The notes under the pieces: model-generated
The model's input: the letters and a program-made list of their open reading frames with translations, nothing else
Database searches by the model: none
What the model was told of the DNA's origin: nothing
Made by a program: the position numbers and the translations under genes
Origin: Hanleya hanleyi
Lineage: Eukaryota > Mollusca > Polyplacophora > Lepidopleurida > Hanleyidae
Direction: 5' to 3'
Assembly (NCBI GenBank): GCA_036873755.1
Contig: JAVTVY010039253.1
Coordinates: 1-64,000 of the forward strand
DNA: 64,000 nucleotides
Part shown: positions 21,479 to 31,588 of the stretch, one piece after another
Position numbering within the stretch: the stretch's first letter is position 1
How the letters are laid out: each line of letters opens with the position of its first letter

Positions 21479-22275
21479 CAGGCGCGGCGGAGCCGGGGGG
21501 GCCAGCGGGGGCCCGGCCCCCCCAATATATGAAAAGAGAGGGGGCCAAGGACCACTTTGGCCCCCCCAATAATTTTAACTGACGTGCCTTGAAATGGGTC
21601 AGATATGTGTCTGAAATTCCAAAATTTTTCGGGGGAGTACCCCCGTCCACCCGATCACATCTTCACAAGCCCCAAGTATTGACCGTGTTTACATTTGAAA
21701 CACTGGAATATGCGATCATGTCTCAACTTCTCCATGAAGTTCGTTCTGTCTAATCAACGAACAGCACAATGTCCATCAATAGTTTGTGTTTATAAAGCTC
21801 TCCGCCTATTTCGCCGACAAATAACCTTTACTGAGCACCGGACACTGCAGTCTCCAGGCATAAAAGTATCTATACGCCTTGCGGAAAATAAAAAAAATAA
21901 TTGTGTGAAGATGACCTCCTTGTTGTGTGTATACCAATATGCCAGAACACTATACCCTCATTCGTTGAATATTTACAATGGTCTAAAGTTGTGTTATAAC
22001 TTTTCACTTGGGTGGGTGGGTATAGTTGACAAATATCATCGGCGAATTATATTCGAAGCAACGTGGGGGAAATTTCATTGAAGAACGCCGATTGGATTAT
22101 TTTTTTTAGCTTTTACGAGTCGGTTTTATTGCGAGATATGCTATCCCTTTCAACGTGCTCAGAAGCGCCAAAGTGCATTAAATCAAGTCTAAAATTCCAA
22201 AATTTTCCGGGGGAAACCCCCTCCCTGTGACCCCCGTCTGGCCCCCCCAATATTCAAGTCGCTCCGCCGCGCCTG
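21479..22275. mobile_element. hAT-like non-autonomous element, 5-bp TSD (copy 2)
   Basis: TIRs CAGGCGCGGCGGAGC and GCTCCGCCGCGCCTG, flanked by TTTAG on both sides (21474-21478, 22276-22280). It is the same family as 13986-14990 by TIR (CAGGCRCGGCGGA) and G/C-rich subterminal runs. Inserted in the right arm of the giant inverted repeat, where the left arm gives the empty-site sequence. No transposase. Confidence 0.85.
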
Positions 22276-23162
22276 TTTAGGCCTATACTTTTGAACGAAC
22301 CTCCCTCCATTTTGACGAAATGTCAGTGCAAGGGAACGAACACGAGGGCACCATCACATGAATTTTCACCTGAGTGGAAACCTTTTCACCCAGGTGAAAA
22401 TCTTCTCACCCAGGTGAAAACGTGTTCACCCGGGTGAGAAGGTTTTCACCCAGGTGGAAACGTTTCCACCCGGGTGAAAACTAAAGGAATCAACCTAAAA
22501 AAAAAAATGAAACCTAACGCAAAAAAATGAAACCTAGAAGTTAAAAAAAATAAACTCAAAACTAAAAAAAATTAGCATGTCGTCTATGGGCCACCGTAAA
22601 GCGGCGACGGGCTGACACCTCTCTATTCGCAAATTTTAATATGGCACTGGCCACTGTTGACCGGCAACCAAGTCCAGTCGTTGGATTGTGTCGGAGACCA
22701 TAGTTTGAGAGCGGAAATCAGTCAATGGCCTTTTTTATCGTGGAACTGGAACCGCAATGCTTTTCGCGAGCACAACGTGCATGCTCACAGCATACTTCCG
22801 CCTGCCATATCCGCCTGTCATATCCGTTAAGCGTCTTTGTCAAATACGCCGTATCAAATACGCCGTATTCAGTCGTTCTATATATATATCAGCTTACACT
22901 ATATACGTTCAATATCAGTTACACTATAATACGTTCAATCGGTTTATATGTTTAGCAAATGTAGAGTGTATATAATTACACCACTCTTCATATATATATA
23001 AAACTACTTTAGTTTGCATTTTACTCCTATATAAATAACATTTCATATACATTGCCACAATGTTACAATATACGATAAAACCATCCCATATTCTGTAACT
23101 TTCAATATAACATTTCCAATATAACGACCCAATTCACACCATATTCATTCATTATCACCATA

Positions 23163-24365
23163 TTTCCATGCTCCATTATATATATACACCGTGTATAATA
23201 TTGTCATAAACGGCAGCTCATACATGCCTCCAATCGTATTCGATCGACTGTATCTACATGTAGTTGATATATACATTCCTTGTGACAATTAAGATGTTGA
23301 TTGGTATTGCGTTTCAGAAAGATCTGCCTGTAGGTGGCGCTACTAGGGTTCTTTCCGTTCTTTTGTGCTGCAAGCAATAACTTTGAAACGCTTTGAAATG
23401 TTGCTCAAAATTTGGTTTTTGGCCAAAAACTTGAGAACTGCATGCTCATCGGATTCTTCTCAAATTTAGCATGCATTTACCATGCCGGGAGATGTTGCAT
23501 GGGATTGCCTTTCACTCAATTGCACTTACAGGGGGCGCCACCTGGTGGCAAAATCCCAAATTTGCCTCCGGGTAATACCATGACCTAAGATGTCGCTTGA
23601 GATTGCATTTCGCCCACTTGCGCCTATAGGTGGCGCCATCAGGTGTTAAAATCAAAATTTGTTTTTAGCTATTAACTTGAGAACTGCTCATCGGAATCTC
23701 CTCAAATTTAGCATGCATGTATCATGCCAGGAGATGTTGCGTGGGATTGCGTTTCGTTCACTTTTACTTACAGGTGGTGCCACTTGGTGGCGAAATACCA
23801 GATTTGTTTCCGGGTAATAACTTGAGAACCGCTCGTCAGATTCTTCTTAAATCTGGTATGAATATATCATGACATATGATGTCGCTTAGGATTGCATTTC
23901 GCCCACTTGTGCTTACAGGTAGCACCACCTCGTGTCAAATCTAAATTTGATTTCACTCATCAGATTTTTCTCCAATTTGGTATGCAGGTACCATGCTATG
24001 ATATAACTGCTCATCGGATTCTTCTCAAATTTGGTATTCATGTGCCATAAGATGTCACTTGGGATTGTATCGCACACTTGTGCATACAAATCTAAATTTG
24101 GTTTCCGGGTAATAACCCCTTTTCAGATTCTTCCCAAAGTGTGTATACTGATACACCATGTCATGAGATGATCCTTGGGATTGCATTTCGCCCACTTGCA
24201 CCTACAGGTGGCGACACCTGGTGGCAAATTTAAAATTTGGTTTCCAGACAATAGGTTGAGGATGCATTCAGCTTCTTGTCAAATTTGGTTTTCAGATAAT
24301 ATGCCTTGAGATGTCACTTGGGGTCGCTTCTCGGTTACATAATTTCCATGCTTCATTGCATGGAA
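23163..24365 (+). mobile_element. Helentron-like non-autonomous element C
   Basis: The left end is TTCCATGCTCCATT (23163). The right end is the same motif as a hairpin, TTCCATGC-ttcatt-GCATGGAA (24344-24365). The core is a degenerate array of roughly 145-bp units, marked by GGATTGCATTTCGCCCACTTG and CAGGTGGCGCCACCTGGTGGC variants at about 23315, 23505, 23611, 23752, 23900, 24068 and 24190. No microsatellite is seen here. Third example of the shared plan. Confidence 0.6.
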
Positions 24366-24579
24366 GCTAATTTACAGAAGCAAAAAATGTTCAGTCAACC
24401 GTTCTAAGTTGATTTTAAAACTTGGGAAGGCAGAAAGACCCTCCGAAATCCAACGCCTATGAAGTATAGCAGTTGCCTCCCTCATGTATATCCCCTCGAG
24501 ACCAACAATGCTAAAAAATATTGCTGCCATTCCGGCGGGGGAATAGCATCCTCTGGCTGCTTGTTGGTTTTAGTATAGC
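24366..24579. other. unassigned spacer
   Basis: Short sequence between element C and the GTAGTA satellite. No gene or repeat supported. Confidence 0.4.
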
Positions 24580-25660
24580 ACAACTCCTCTGTAGTACAGT
24601 AAAACACTGCTATAGTAAATACTATACCGGCACTGTAGTAAATTGTAGTAACCACAAAATCCTACAATTCTGTCGTGGCATGCCTTTTTTAGTATAGCCC
24701 AAAAACTCTGTATTACAGTAAAACACTGCTGTAGTAAATACTACACGGACACTGTAGTAAACTGTAGTAACTACATAGCCCCAACAGGGACCTAATGATA
24801 CTGTCATTCATTAGGTCCCACGTACATCTTAGCCACCATCGTAGTGTAGAAGCCCGAATCGTATAAACAATGATTTAGTTGCTCCTTATGCATTTTCCGA
24901 TAAAACATATCATGAACTAGTCCGAATCGTCCGAACGGCCTTTTGTACCAGTCGCCGCTGAAAATTTCAAACAGCTCCGCCATGTTTGTTTCCACGCTGG
25001 AGTGTTGACTGTGCAAACGGTGGCCGCAATAAACACCATACACGCCACCGTTTGCACAGTCGACACTCCAGCGTGAAAAAAAAACATGGCGGAGCTGATC
25101 ATTTATTCAAGCGGGGACTGGTACAAAAGGCGGCGAAATCCACTCAAAAAGACAACAGATGTTGGCCGTTCGGACGATTCGGACTAGCTCATGATATGTT
25201 TTATCGGAAAATGCATGGTAAGGAGCAACTAAATCATTGTTTATACGATTCGGGCTTCTACACTACGATGGTGGCTAAGAGGTACGTGGGGCCTAATGAA
25301 CGACAGTATCATTAGGTCCCTGTTGGGGCTAGTAACTACATTACCGCAAAATACAACACATGAGTTGTAGTATGCTTTAGTTTTTGTAGTACAGTAAAAC
25401 ACTGCTGTAGTAAATACTACACTGACACCGTATTAAAATGTAGTAACTACATTACCACAAAATACAACACATGAGTTATAGTATGCTTTGGTTTTTGTAG
25501 TATAGTAAAGAACTGCTGTAGTAAATACCACACTGACACTGTAGTAATCTATAGTAACTATAGAGTATTACAAAATACTATACCCCATCTATAGTTTACT
25601 ACAAAATACCTCACTTTACCACAAGTTTACAATAGTATTTTGTGGTAAACTGTGGTATAT
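24580..25660. repeat. ~111-120 bp tandem satellite (GTAGTACAGTAAAACACTGC)
   Basis: Units start at 24591, 24710, 25386 and 25497 (GTAGTACAGTAAAACACTGC...GTAGTAAATACTACACTGAC). The first two and last two copies are separated by a MULE-like insertion; subtracting it gives a spacing of ~111 bp. The units are rich in TAGTAA/TTACTA palindromes. Confidence 0.85.
24776..25331. mobile_element. Mutator-like foldback element with 9-bp TSD, carrying coding-like arms
   Basis: The arms are complementary over ~240 bp (TAGCCCCAACAGGGACCTAA at the left end and its inverse at the right), flanked by GTAACTACA at 24767-24775 and 25332-25340. A 9-bp duplication with long TIRs is the Mutator pattern. Each arm, read outward from the centre, carries CACTCCAGCGTG followed by ACATGGCGGAGCTG and an open frame: minus 25043-24804 with SGDWYKRPFGRFGLVHDMFY; plus arm with the same GRFGLxHDMFYRKM and CLYDSGFYTTMVAK. 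The function of this frame is unknown; it may be a captured first exon. Confidence 0.75.
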
Positions 25661-26120
25661 TTTCATAAGAAAATGTAAGAAGACAAGTCCAGACCGTAAC
25701 CACTTATCATTACGGAACTCGGTCAAGACATCATGGATGTACAACCAGAAGTTTCGCTAGACCTGAGGTTAGAGACGTATTAAGTGGTCTGCGTCATGAC
25801 CGGAAACACTGATGTCACCGTGCCCACACCCATGTTTTCATTCCTAGAAGTTATCATGGAAGTTCTCATGTCTGCGTGAGGCTCCAGCACCAGATCATCC
25901 ACACCGGACAACTTTGTTCACAGAGGACGGCACTGATTCCCCTGACAAAGGCATGTCTATCTCAACCAAGGTGGCCTCTGCAGGCAGTGAACCCTCTTGC
26001 ATAACTTCACCCATGAACACAACCTGTATTTTTTAACATTCCTGTAAGCAAAGAATACCTGCCTCTATCTGGAACAATAGAGGAGGGCCTGGATGTGATT
26101 GAGAAACTATAGCTTACGGG
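25661..26120. other. no feature recognised
   Basis: Mixed-composition DNA without convincing ORF or repeat. Confidence 0.4.
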
Positions 26121-26746
26121 AAAGGAGATTCTACAATAAGGCAAGATTTTGGCCTATGCATGGTGCGGTTGAAAAAAAATATTATAAAAATAATTTTGTT
26201 TTAGTATAACAGCAAGAGAATATATGTACACAATAATTAAATGAAAAGTTCTAGCTCGATTGTTATACATACATGTATATAATATGAAACTGAAACCCGC
26301 AGCATGTGCTATTTCGTGAAAAAGTGTCTAAATGAGTCATTGTGAAGTCATGTGGCTTTGTCAGTATGTCGGCACCACTTCCCACTTCCCTTATATGTGT
26401 TGTAATTCAAACACACATTTAGACACGAAGGACCCTTTGGACCAAATCACCATTTAACCAGTTGATGTGCAGTGGCATTATATCTCCACTGCTGGAAAAT
26501 CTTTTTGGTACAAGGGGTCCTTCGTGTCAAATGTGTTTGAATCACTCAATTTAGACATTTTTTTCACGGAATAGCACATGCTGTGGATGTCACTTTCATG
26601 TCATAACTATAATCATAATGCAATCAAGCTACATATATTTTCTCTTACCATTATATTAAAACAATTATTTTTAGGACATTTTCTTTTTTCGATTTCAACC
26701 GCACCACGTATAGGCCAAAATTCCGCCTTATCGTACCATCTCCTTT
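26121..26746. mobile_element. foldback element
   Basis: Arms AAAGGAGAT...TTTTGGCCTAT...GTGCGGTTG (left) and CAACCGCACCACGTATAGGCCAAAA...ATCTCCTTT (right) pair over the whole length to a centre near 26440-26490 (TTTAGACACGAAGGACC / GGTCCTTCGTGTCAAAT). The left arm holds a 63-bp insertion at 26342-26404 that the right arm lacks. No TSD identified. Confidence 0.75.
26342..26404 (+). mobile_element. 63-bp truncated tail of the ribozyme-bearing unit
   Basis: The sequence GTGAAGTCATGTGGCTTTG...CCCTTATATGTGTTGTA matches the last ~63 bp of the 280-bp repeats at 31.2 and 31.7 kb. The opposite arm of the host foldback gives the empty site (GAGTGATTCAAAC), so the insertion is bounded by ATT on both sides. 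It is 3'-anchored and 5'-truncated, as expected of retrotransposition. Confidence 0.7.
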
Positions 26747-26783
26747 GATCAACTCCCGCGGCCTCACACTACATCTCAATCTA

Positions 26784-27201
26784 ATTAAAATTAAATCCTA
26801 TCTGCTCCCCATTTGGATACTGTCGCTTGTAGGATCTAACAGACTTGCAGTAACTCGCGTGTTAACCAATCCTGAGAACGTTTGATAGTTCTTTGAAGGG
26901 AACATTGATGACAAAGAATTTTTGGTTGGCTCAGCCGAAATATCCGGCTCGCTGGCGGGGTGTCTTTTCATGTTGCCGCGGTCCCGACATTGTGGCGCCA
27001 TAATACGGGGTAAATATATGGACTGATCTTTGGTGTAAACATTGGGGTAAATGATCCACAGTTAACCTATCTCCCCTCCCCGACCGCAAATGGATGAGTC
27101 CAGATGCGACCATGATGTCATAATGCTATTAAATATCCATATATGGGCGCTCAGAACACCAAATTCAATTGAAATACGTAAGATCCTATATAGCGACATG
27201 T
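26784..27201. repeat. ~420-bp interspersed repeat (copy 1; copy 2 at 35961-36389)
   Basis: Shares with 35961-36389, in the same orientation, ATTAAATCCTAT, CATTTGGATA..GTCGCTTG, TTTTTGGTTGG.TCAGCCGAA, TATATGGACTG.TCTT, and the end TACATAAGATCCTA-like. Corresponding minus-strand frames are partly open in both (SAEPTK, FSGLV, ASRL), but indels and stops differ. Unknown family. Confidence 0.75.
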
Positions 27202-27409
27202 GCGATTGGGGAGCATTGATAGGATATTAATTTATTAAGATTGACTACATCTCACCGTGTGAACTAAAAGCACGGTGAGACGGAGTTACATGGGTATCAG
27301 CTACATTGTACATTAATATCAGGAGCAGGAACTGAATCCATGCTATAGGCTCCAACATACAAAATAAATTTGTCATTGGGCCATGTTGACATTCTACACA
27401 ATGACCGTC
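27202..27409. other. spacer between repeats
   Basis: Nothing recognised. Confidence 0.4.
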
Positions 27410-28438
27410 AAGGGGGTGACGTATGCCTATACCTTTTTTCATAGAATCACAAGTGATCTGATTACTAAATAGGCAATACAGTGGCCAATATCATATACCA
27501 AAAGGTTCCCGAAACCTTGCTGAAAGTGAATATGACACCTCTTTGAACAAACAAGGTAAATTGGAGAATATAATTACAAAAACAATGGTTCTTGGGACTG
27601 CCAGCAGAAGTACATCAATATAAACAATCAATATTGAAAAGCAATTAAGAAAATTCGGTATAGTATGTTCTACAACAAAGACAATGTTAGATATGAAATA
27701 TGATTTGGGAAGTATTTTTAAATAATTTTTGAACTTCTTCAGTAATTGTCTTAGTCTAGAAATTTTGTGTACCCGACATGTGGATCAGATTACAGATATG
27801 TATCAATTGGCAATTAATTATGCAGCTTCTTTTAGAACCAGGCGCAGTCACAACAGGCTGTGAATGAATGGACCACAATATGCAATTGGGGATTGAATAG
27901 ATAGAATCCAGGGCATTTCACTCACTGACTGCACAAACTGGTTTAGATGTAGGCCCTACCGGATATTAGCTTTTCAAACTAACACAGGTTGGTGAGAGGA
28001 GTGTGACATACAGGTCTGTCTTGCACAGCTCCACACAGCTTTGGACTGTCTCGCATATTGGCTGACCTGAATTATCATTGCCTTGGACAATTATTTTGAA
28101 ATAATAAATGGTAAAAAATCTTTTAAAAATACTTTCCGATGGAATTTTCTTTTCTGCCATAGTCTTTGTTGTAGCAGTGATTTCATACAATTTTTAGGAC
28201 CATCTTTCATGAGTGTTTTTATTCTTTATTGATTTCTGCTGGCACTGCCGAGACGCTTTGTTTCTGTAATTATATTCTCTAATTTACATTGTTTTTCAAA
28301 GAGGTGTCATATTCACATTCAGCAAGGTTTGAGACACATTTTGGTATATGATACTGGCCACCAACTCTATTGCATATTTATTAATCAGATCATTAGTGAT
28401 TCTATGAAAAAAGGTATAGTCGCATATGTCACCCCCTT
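27410..28438. mobile_element. foldback element with GGGGGTGAC termini
   Basis: Left AAGGGGGTGACGTATGCCTATACC and right GGTATAGTCGCATATGTCACCCCCTT are inverted. Pairing continues inward (AGAATCACAAGTGATCTGATTA / TAATCAGATCATTAGTGATTC; AGTGAATATGACACCTCTTTG / inverse) to about 27770 and 28070. No ORF with support. Confidence 0.75.
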
Positions 28439-28439
28439 A

Positions 28440-29438
28440 AGGATCATCAGGATCATTTTGCCAAGTCTGAATTTCCAAAAACGCCCCTCATCATTATAAT
28501 GCCCAAATTTTATGCCACAATGATACCATGAGACATGAAATGACCAAAAATGTATTTCTTTTTTTTTTGGAAATTGTTTTCAAAACCTTTGTGAAGCAAA
28601 AATGTAATGAAATGACAAAGAATTTCGTGAAGCGACTTTCAGAAAATAAATACTATAACAGGCCGGGAAAACGATAACTAAAATGACTCAACTAAGTTTT
28701 GGAGGTCCTACGAGCGAAATTATCCATTTCGTCTGAAGCACGTGGCCGCACTTACATATTTCGACTGTGCACGTGAACACAAAATGCCGCTAAAATTTCG
28801 ACATTTTGCCTCCGACGTCACAAGGAAATAAGATAATTCAATAGAAAATAAACTACAGCAGATATTAAATTCAAATTTTCCACAAATATACAGTTAGATA
28901 CGTACTTTTAAGTCCATCTGTTGGCAAAGAAATCGAATTCAGCGCTTTGAAATCACACAGGTCGGAAAGTGACAGTGCGTGCTTCTTTCCCAAACAAGGT
29001 GACCCATCACATGTTAATAATATTCATACGCGCAAGTAGGCATGTCAAAGATATCGTCCATAACATGTATAAACATCAAAGAGGCATCATGATTCAGTAA
29101 AATATGGTGATATTTAGAATACAAGATATTTAATTGCACAGTTTGAATGGTGAAAATCATTTTTGGAATCCTCCCTAGAGATGTACTTTTTCCAGCCGCC
29201 TTACTCTAATATCATGTCGCCTTCTTCTCGAGAAATCGCGCGAGATTTGATAATTTGGTCAACCTCAGGAAAAACAGATCATCCGTCTAATTACATCAAA
29301 TTTAGACAACAAAGATGGTAGTATAGTGAACTTCGGCGAGAAGCCCTCACACCTGAATGGTTGTGCATTCCGATCGCATGTTCTGAAAGCGTTTGTCGAT
29401 GAGAATGGGTGAACATAAACTTGCTTACCTCAATGCCA
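28440..29438. other. unassigned intronic DNA
   Basis: AT-rich sequence with no convincing ORF, repeat pair or RNA. It contains a T-run near 28558 and CG-containing segments around 28700-29000 without clear meaning. Confidence 0.4.
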
Positions 29439-29442
29439 TTAA

Positions 29443-29554
29443 CCCTCTGCACAACGTGCCAGAAACAACAACAACACGAAACAACAACAATACGTTGAAT
29501 GACTGTCTCATTCAGATGACTTTGAATGACAGGTGTTTAGTTTTCTGCGAAGGG
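29443..29554. mobile_element. piggyBac-like MITE (TTAA-CCCT...AGGG-TTAA)
   Basis: A 112-bp insert flanked by TTAA at 29439-29442 and 29555-29558, with termini CCCTCTGCA and TGCGAAGGG, matching the TTAA/CCCT pattern of piggyBac elements. The 64-aa ORF across it is a coincidence. Confidence 0.65.
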
Positions 29555-29558
29555 TTAA

Positions 29559-30466
29559 TGCATCGAGGCCGGAAAAAGTCCACCTGAGCAGGAAGAAATG
29601 TGAATCGCCATTTTCCCGAACAATTCAGTTTGCTTGACCACGTGTAACATTCTATTTTCCAACAACTTCAAGTAGGTCATTCTTGTTTGACCTCAACGAA
29701 GAGATGATTCAATTTTATTCGTGAGTTAAACAGTCACCACATTTCTTCAATTTCCAAATTTTACTTAAAAAAGTCCATTACATTTTTGATCAATTTTGTT
29801 CCACAGAGTCATTTTTTTCGAATAGAAATAGTCATATTTTCTTGTGTTTAATTGTGTTTCCTATCTTTCTGGGATGAAATAATGCGCCTTTGATAATTTA
29901 GTGCCTTTTTGAAAATTTCAACATGACAAAAAAATGTCAAAATCTCTTTCATCCCCCTTGGCCTTAAAGGAAAGAAATATGTTTGTCCAGGAGCATGGTC
30001 TATCTACATGAATTACATGAGAATGTCATTACTTCTATTAGAACAATGTAAAGAAAAAATATTTCACAACGATCTCTTCTCCGAGACTCTTTTCATTTCC
30101 GACACTGTAAATTACACTAATTAACACTGGTTCGATTACAGGACATCTGATCTCGATGAAGTGGGAGTGAAAAGAGGGCAAGTTCTTGATGTAAGACCTC
30201 CGTCCCATTGAAAAGGTAATATCCTGGACAAAAGACTGACAATAGTACTCGAATGATATCCTTCGTCAGTTATATTTTGTGAGTCTTACACAAATGGCTG
30301 TCGAAAAGAGAGAACGATTATGTTCGACAGTGGAGGATCATGGGACTGGGACATATGCATCATGAGACCAAACGTTTCTCGGTTTCCATGTTTTACATAT
30401 TAGAGATTAGGTAAGAGTATGTGGGGGCCAGCTTAAACCTATAAACATGCCCACACTTATACATAC
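29559..30466. other. intron 3' to the Ig exon (minus sense)
   Basis: Starts immediately after the Ig exon donor (GGTTATTTCAG|GTATGTATAAG at 30467/30466). No exon or repeat recognised. Confidence 0.45.
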
Positions 30467-30734
30467 CTGAAATAACCCTTCACAACATATCTGCGGTTGA
30501 CCGTCAAATCTCTGGTGGGGATGGTGAAGTTAGCACCATTGCGATTAATGGTTTCATCACCTTTCCAGTCGACAAGATAGCAATTTTCAACACAGCCAAA
30601 GAAGGCCTCGCATTGAAATGTGACCTGATCCCCTGGCATGGCGATCCGATTGGTGGGCCTGTAGGTTATCCTGGGTCCAGTCCTCAATGGTTCCTCCTTA
30701 CATGCACATGTATGATTACATGTTGTTGTACATT
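30467..30734 (-). CDS. Ig-domain gene, upstream exon (first half of the domain)
   Basis: A 268-bp minus-strand exon between acceptor GTTAATATTTGCAG|AATGTA and donor TTATTTCAG|GTATGTATAAG, open throughout. It encodes a Cys-rich linker (CTTTCNHTCACKEE) followed by ITYRPTNRIAMPGDQVTFQC (strands A-B with the first disulphide Cys), CVENCYLVDWKG (strand C with the core Trp) and NGANFTIPTRDLTVNRRYVV. It starts in phase 1 and ends in phase 2, so it splices in frame to the exon at 6125-6261, which adds the strand D-G part and returns to phase 1. The two exons total 405 bp: one Ig module with symmetrical phase-1 borders. The extra CVENC pair suggests an additional disulphide. Upstream exons, signal peptide and membrane segment are not seen. 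Confidence 0.8.
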
Positions 30735-30932
30735 CTGCAAATATTAACAACAATTTGTCATTGTAGAAACAAGGTACGGTATACACATCTAATGTGAATG
30801 ATCTGATGATTCAATCACAGGAAATTAAACTTAATTAAATTTAAACTAATGGGAAGGGATCGAAGTTCATGAAATGGTTTAACTTGTTTAAGGTACTGGA
30901 AGTATAATAGCTGTTTTGACATGTTTGAGAAC
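30735..30932. other. intron upstream of Ig exon
   Basis: Contains the acceptor's pyrimidine-rich side (minus strand). Otherwise featureless. Confidence 0.4.
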
Positions 30933-30984
30933 AATTACCAGTATACGAGTTGTCAGAGCATTTCCATCATAGCTCTCTAGATTT

Positions 30985-31079
30985 GTATCTAATACCGCTT
31001 ATGCCGGTGCTAGGGGCCGTGTGGTCATATCATCCAAGTTGCCGCATGAACAGGTACAATAAAAGCGTACCTGAGATAC
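30985..31079 (+). ncRNA. candidate ribozyme-like RNA (left repeat)
   Basis: A 95-nt motif, and the best-formed copy. P1 GTATCT/AGATAC; conserved AATACCGCTTA; stem GCC...GGC (loop GGTGCTAGG); hairpin GTGTGG...CCGCAT; then CAGGTAC-AATAAAAGC-GTACCTG, a perfect 7-bp stem. Loop AAGC is complementary to GCTT of the conserved strand. Compared with the PLE copies, the 7-bp stem differs at two pairs and stays paired (CAGGTAC/GTACCTG versus CAGTCAC/GTGACTG). Confidence 0.6.
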
Positions 31080-31493
31080 AACACATATCACGAATCGTTA
31101 GATTCTTGGTGTGTGCTTTAGAATAGGTTAACCAGAGGACTATTCTGTGAAGTCATGTGACGCAGTCAGTATGTCGGCACCTCTTCCCACTTCCCTTATA
31201 TGTGTTGTAATTTTTTCCTGTATATGGCGAGATTCTGCTGGTGGACGTTTCGTCCCCGAGGCCCGCCCCCTGTACAGACCTTTTGGTCTTTGATATATGT
31301 TGGCATTTGTGGGAAGTTGATGCTGGGTGGACATCGGGCCTTACAGACTAGTCTTTTGTGTTAAATGCCGTCATTTACATCTGACGACGATACAGCTCAC
31401 CAATCTCCAATGTACGAGTTGTCACAGCGAAACAGCTCACCAATTACCAGTATACGAGTTGTCAGAGCATTTCCATCATAGCTCTCTAGATTT

Positions 31494-31588
31494 GTATCTA
31501 ATACTGCTTATGCCGGTGCTAGGGGCCGTGTGGTCATATCATCCAAGTTGCCGCATGAACAGATACAATAAAAGCGTACCTGAGATAC
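31494..31588 (+). ncRNA. candidate ribozyme-like RNA (right repeat)
   Basis: Same 95-nt motif as the left repeat with two substitutions: AATACTGC for AATACCGC in the conserved strand, and CAGATAC for CAGGTAC, leaving one A-C mismatch in the 7-bp stem. If the RNA is catalytic this copy may be weaker. Confidence 0.55.

Larger units (their letters stand above)
16415..23063. mobile_element. giant inverted-repeat (foldback) element with nested insertions
   Basis: The left arm begins ACATTGTGGCAATGTATATG at 16415; its inverse ends at 23063. The arms stay complementary over more than 1.5 kb: ATACGGCGTATTTGAC (16620 / 22840), GGTCAGCCCGTCGCC (16860 / 22600), the CACCCGGGTG array (16999 / 22480), CACGTCTTGCGTG-like (17255 / 21405), TGCGAGCACAC (18110 / 21355) and CATCATTCAGTGATTC (18200 / 19675). 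The centre is ~18420-19440. Three insertions break the arms: 17292-18087, 19751-21221 and 21479-22275. No transposase ORF is visible in the centre. The autonomous partner and superfamily are unknown, and no target duplication is clear. Confidence 0.75.

Noticed and set aside
29393..29587. 64-aa ORF
   Set aside because: It spans a piggyBac-like MITE.
31240..31275. GTTTCGTCC, the inverse of a hammerhead-like GGACGAAAC
   Set aside because: No CTGATGAG core or matching helices are found on that strand, so a hammerhead is not supported.
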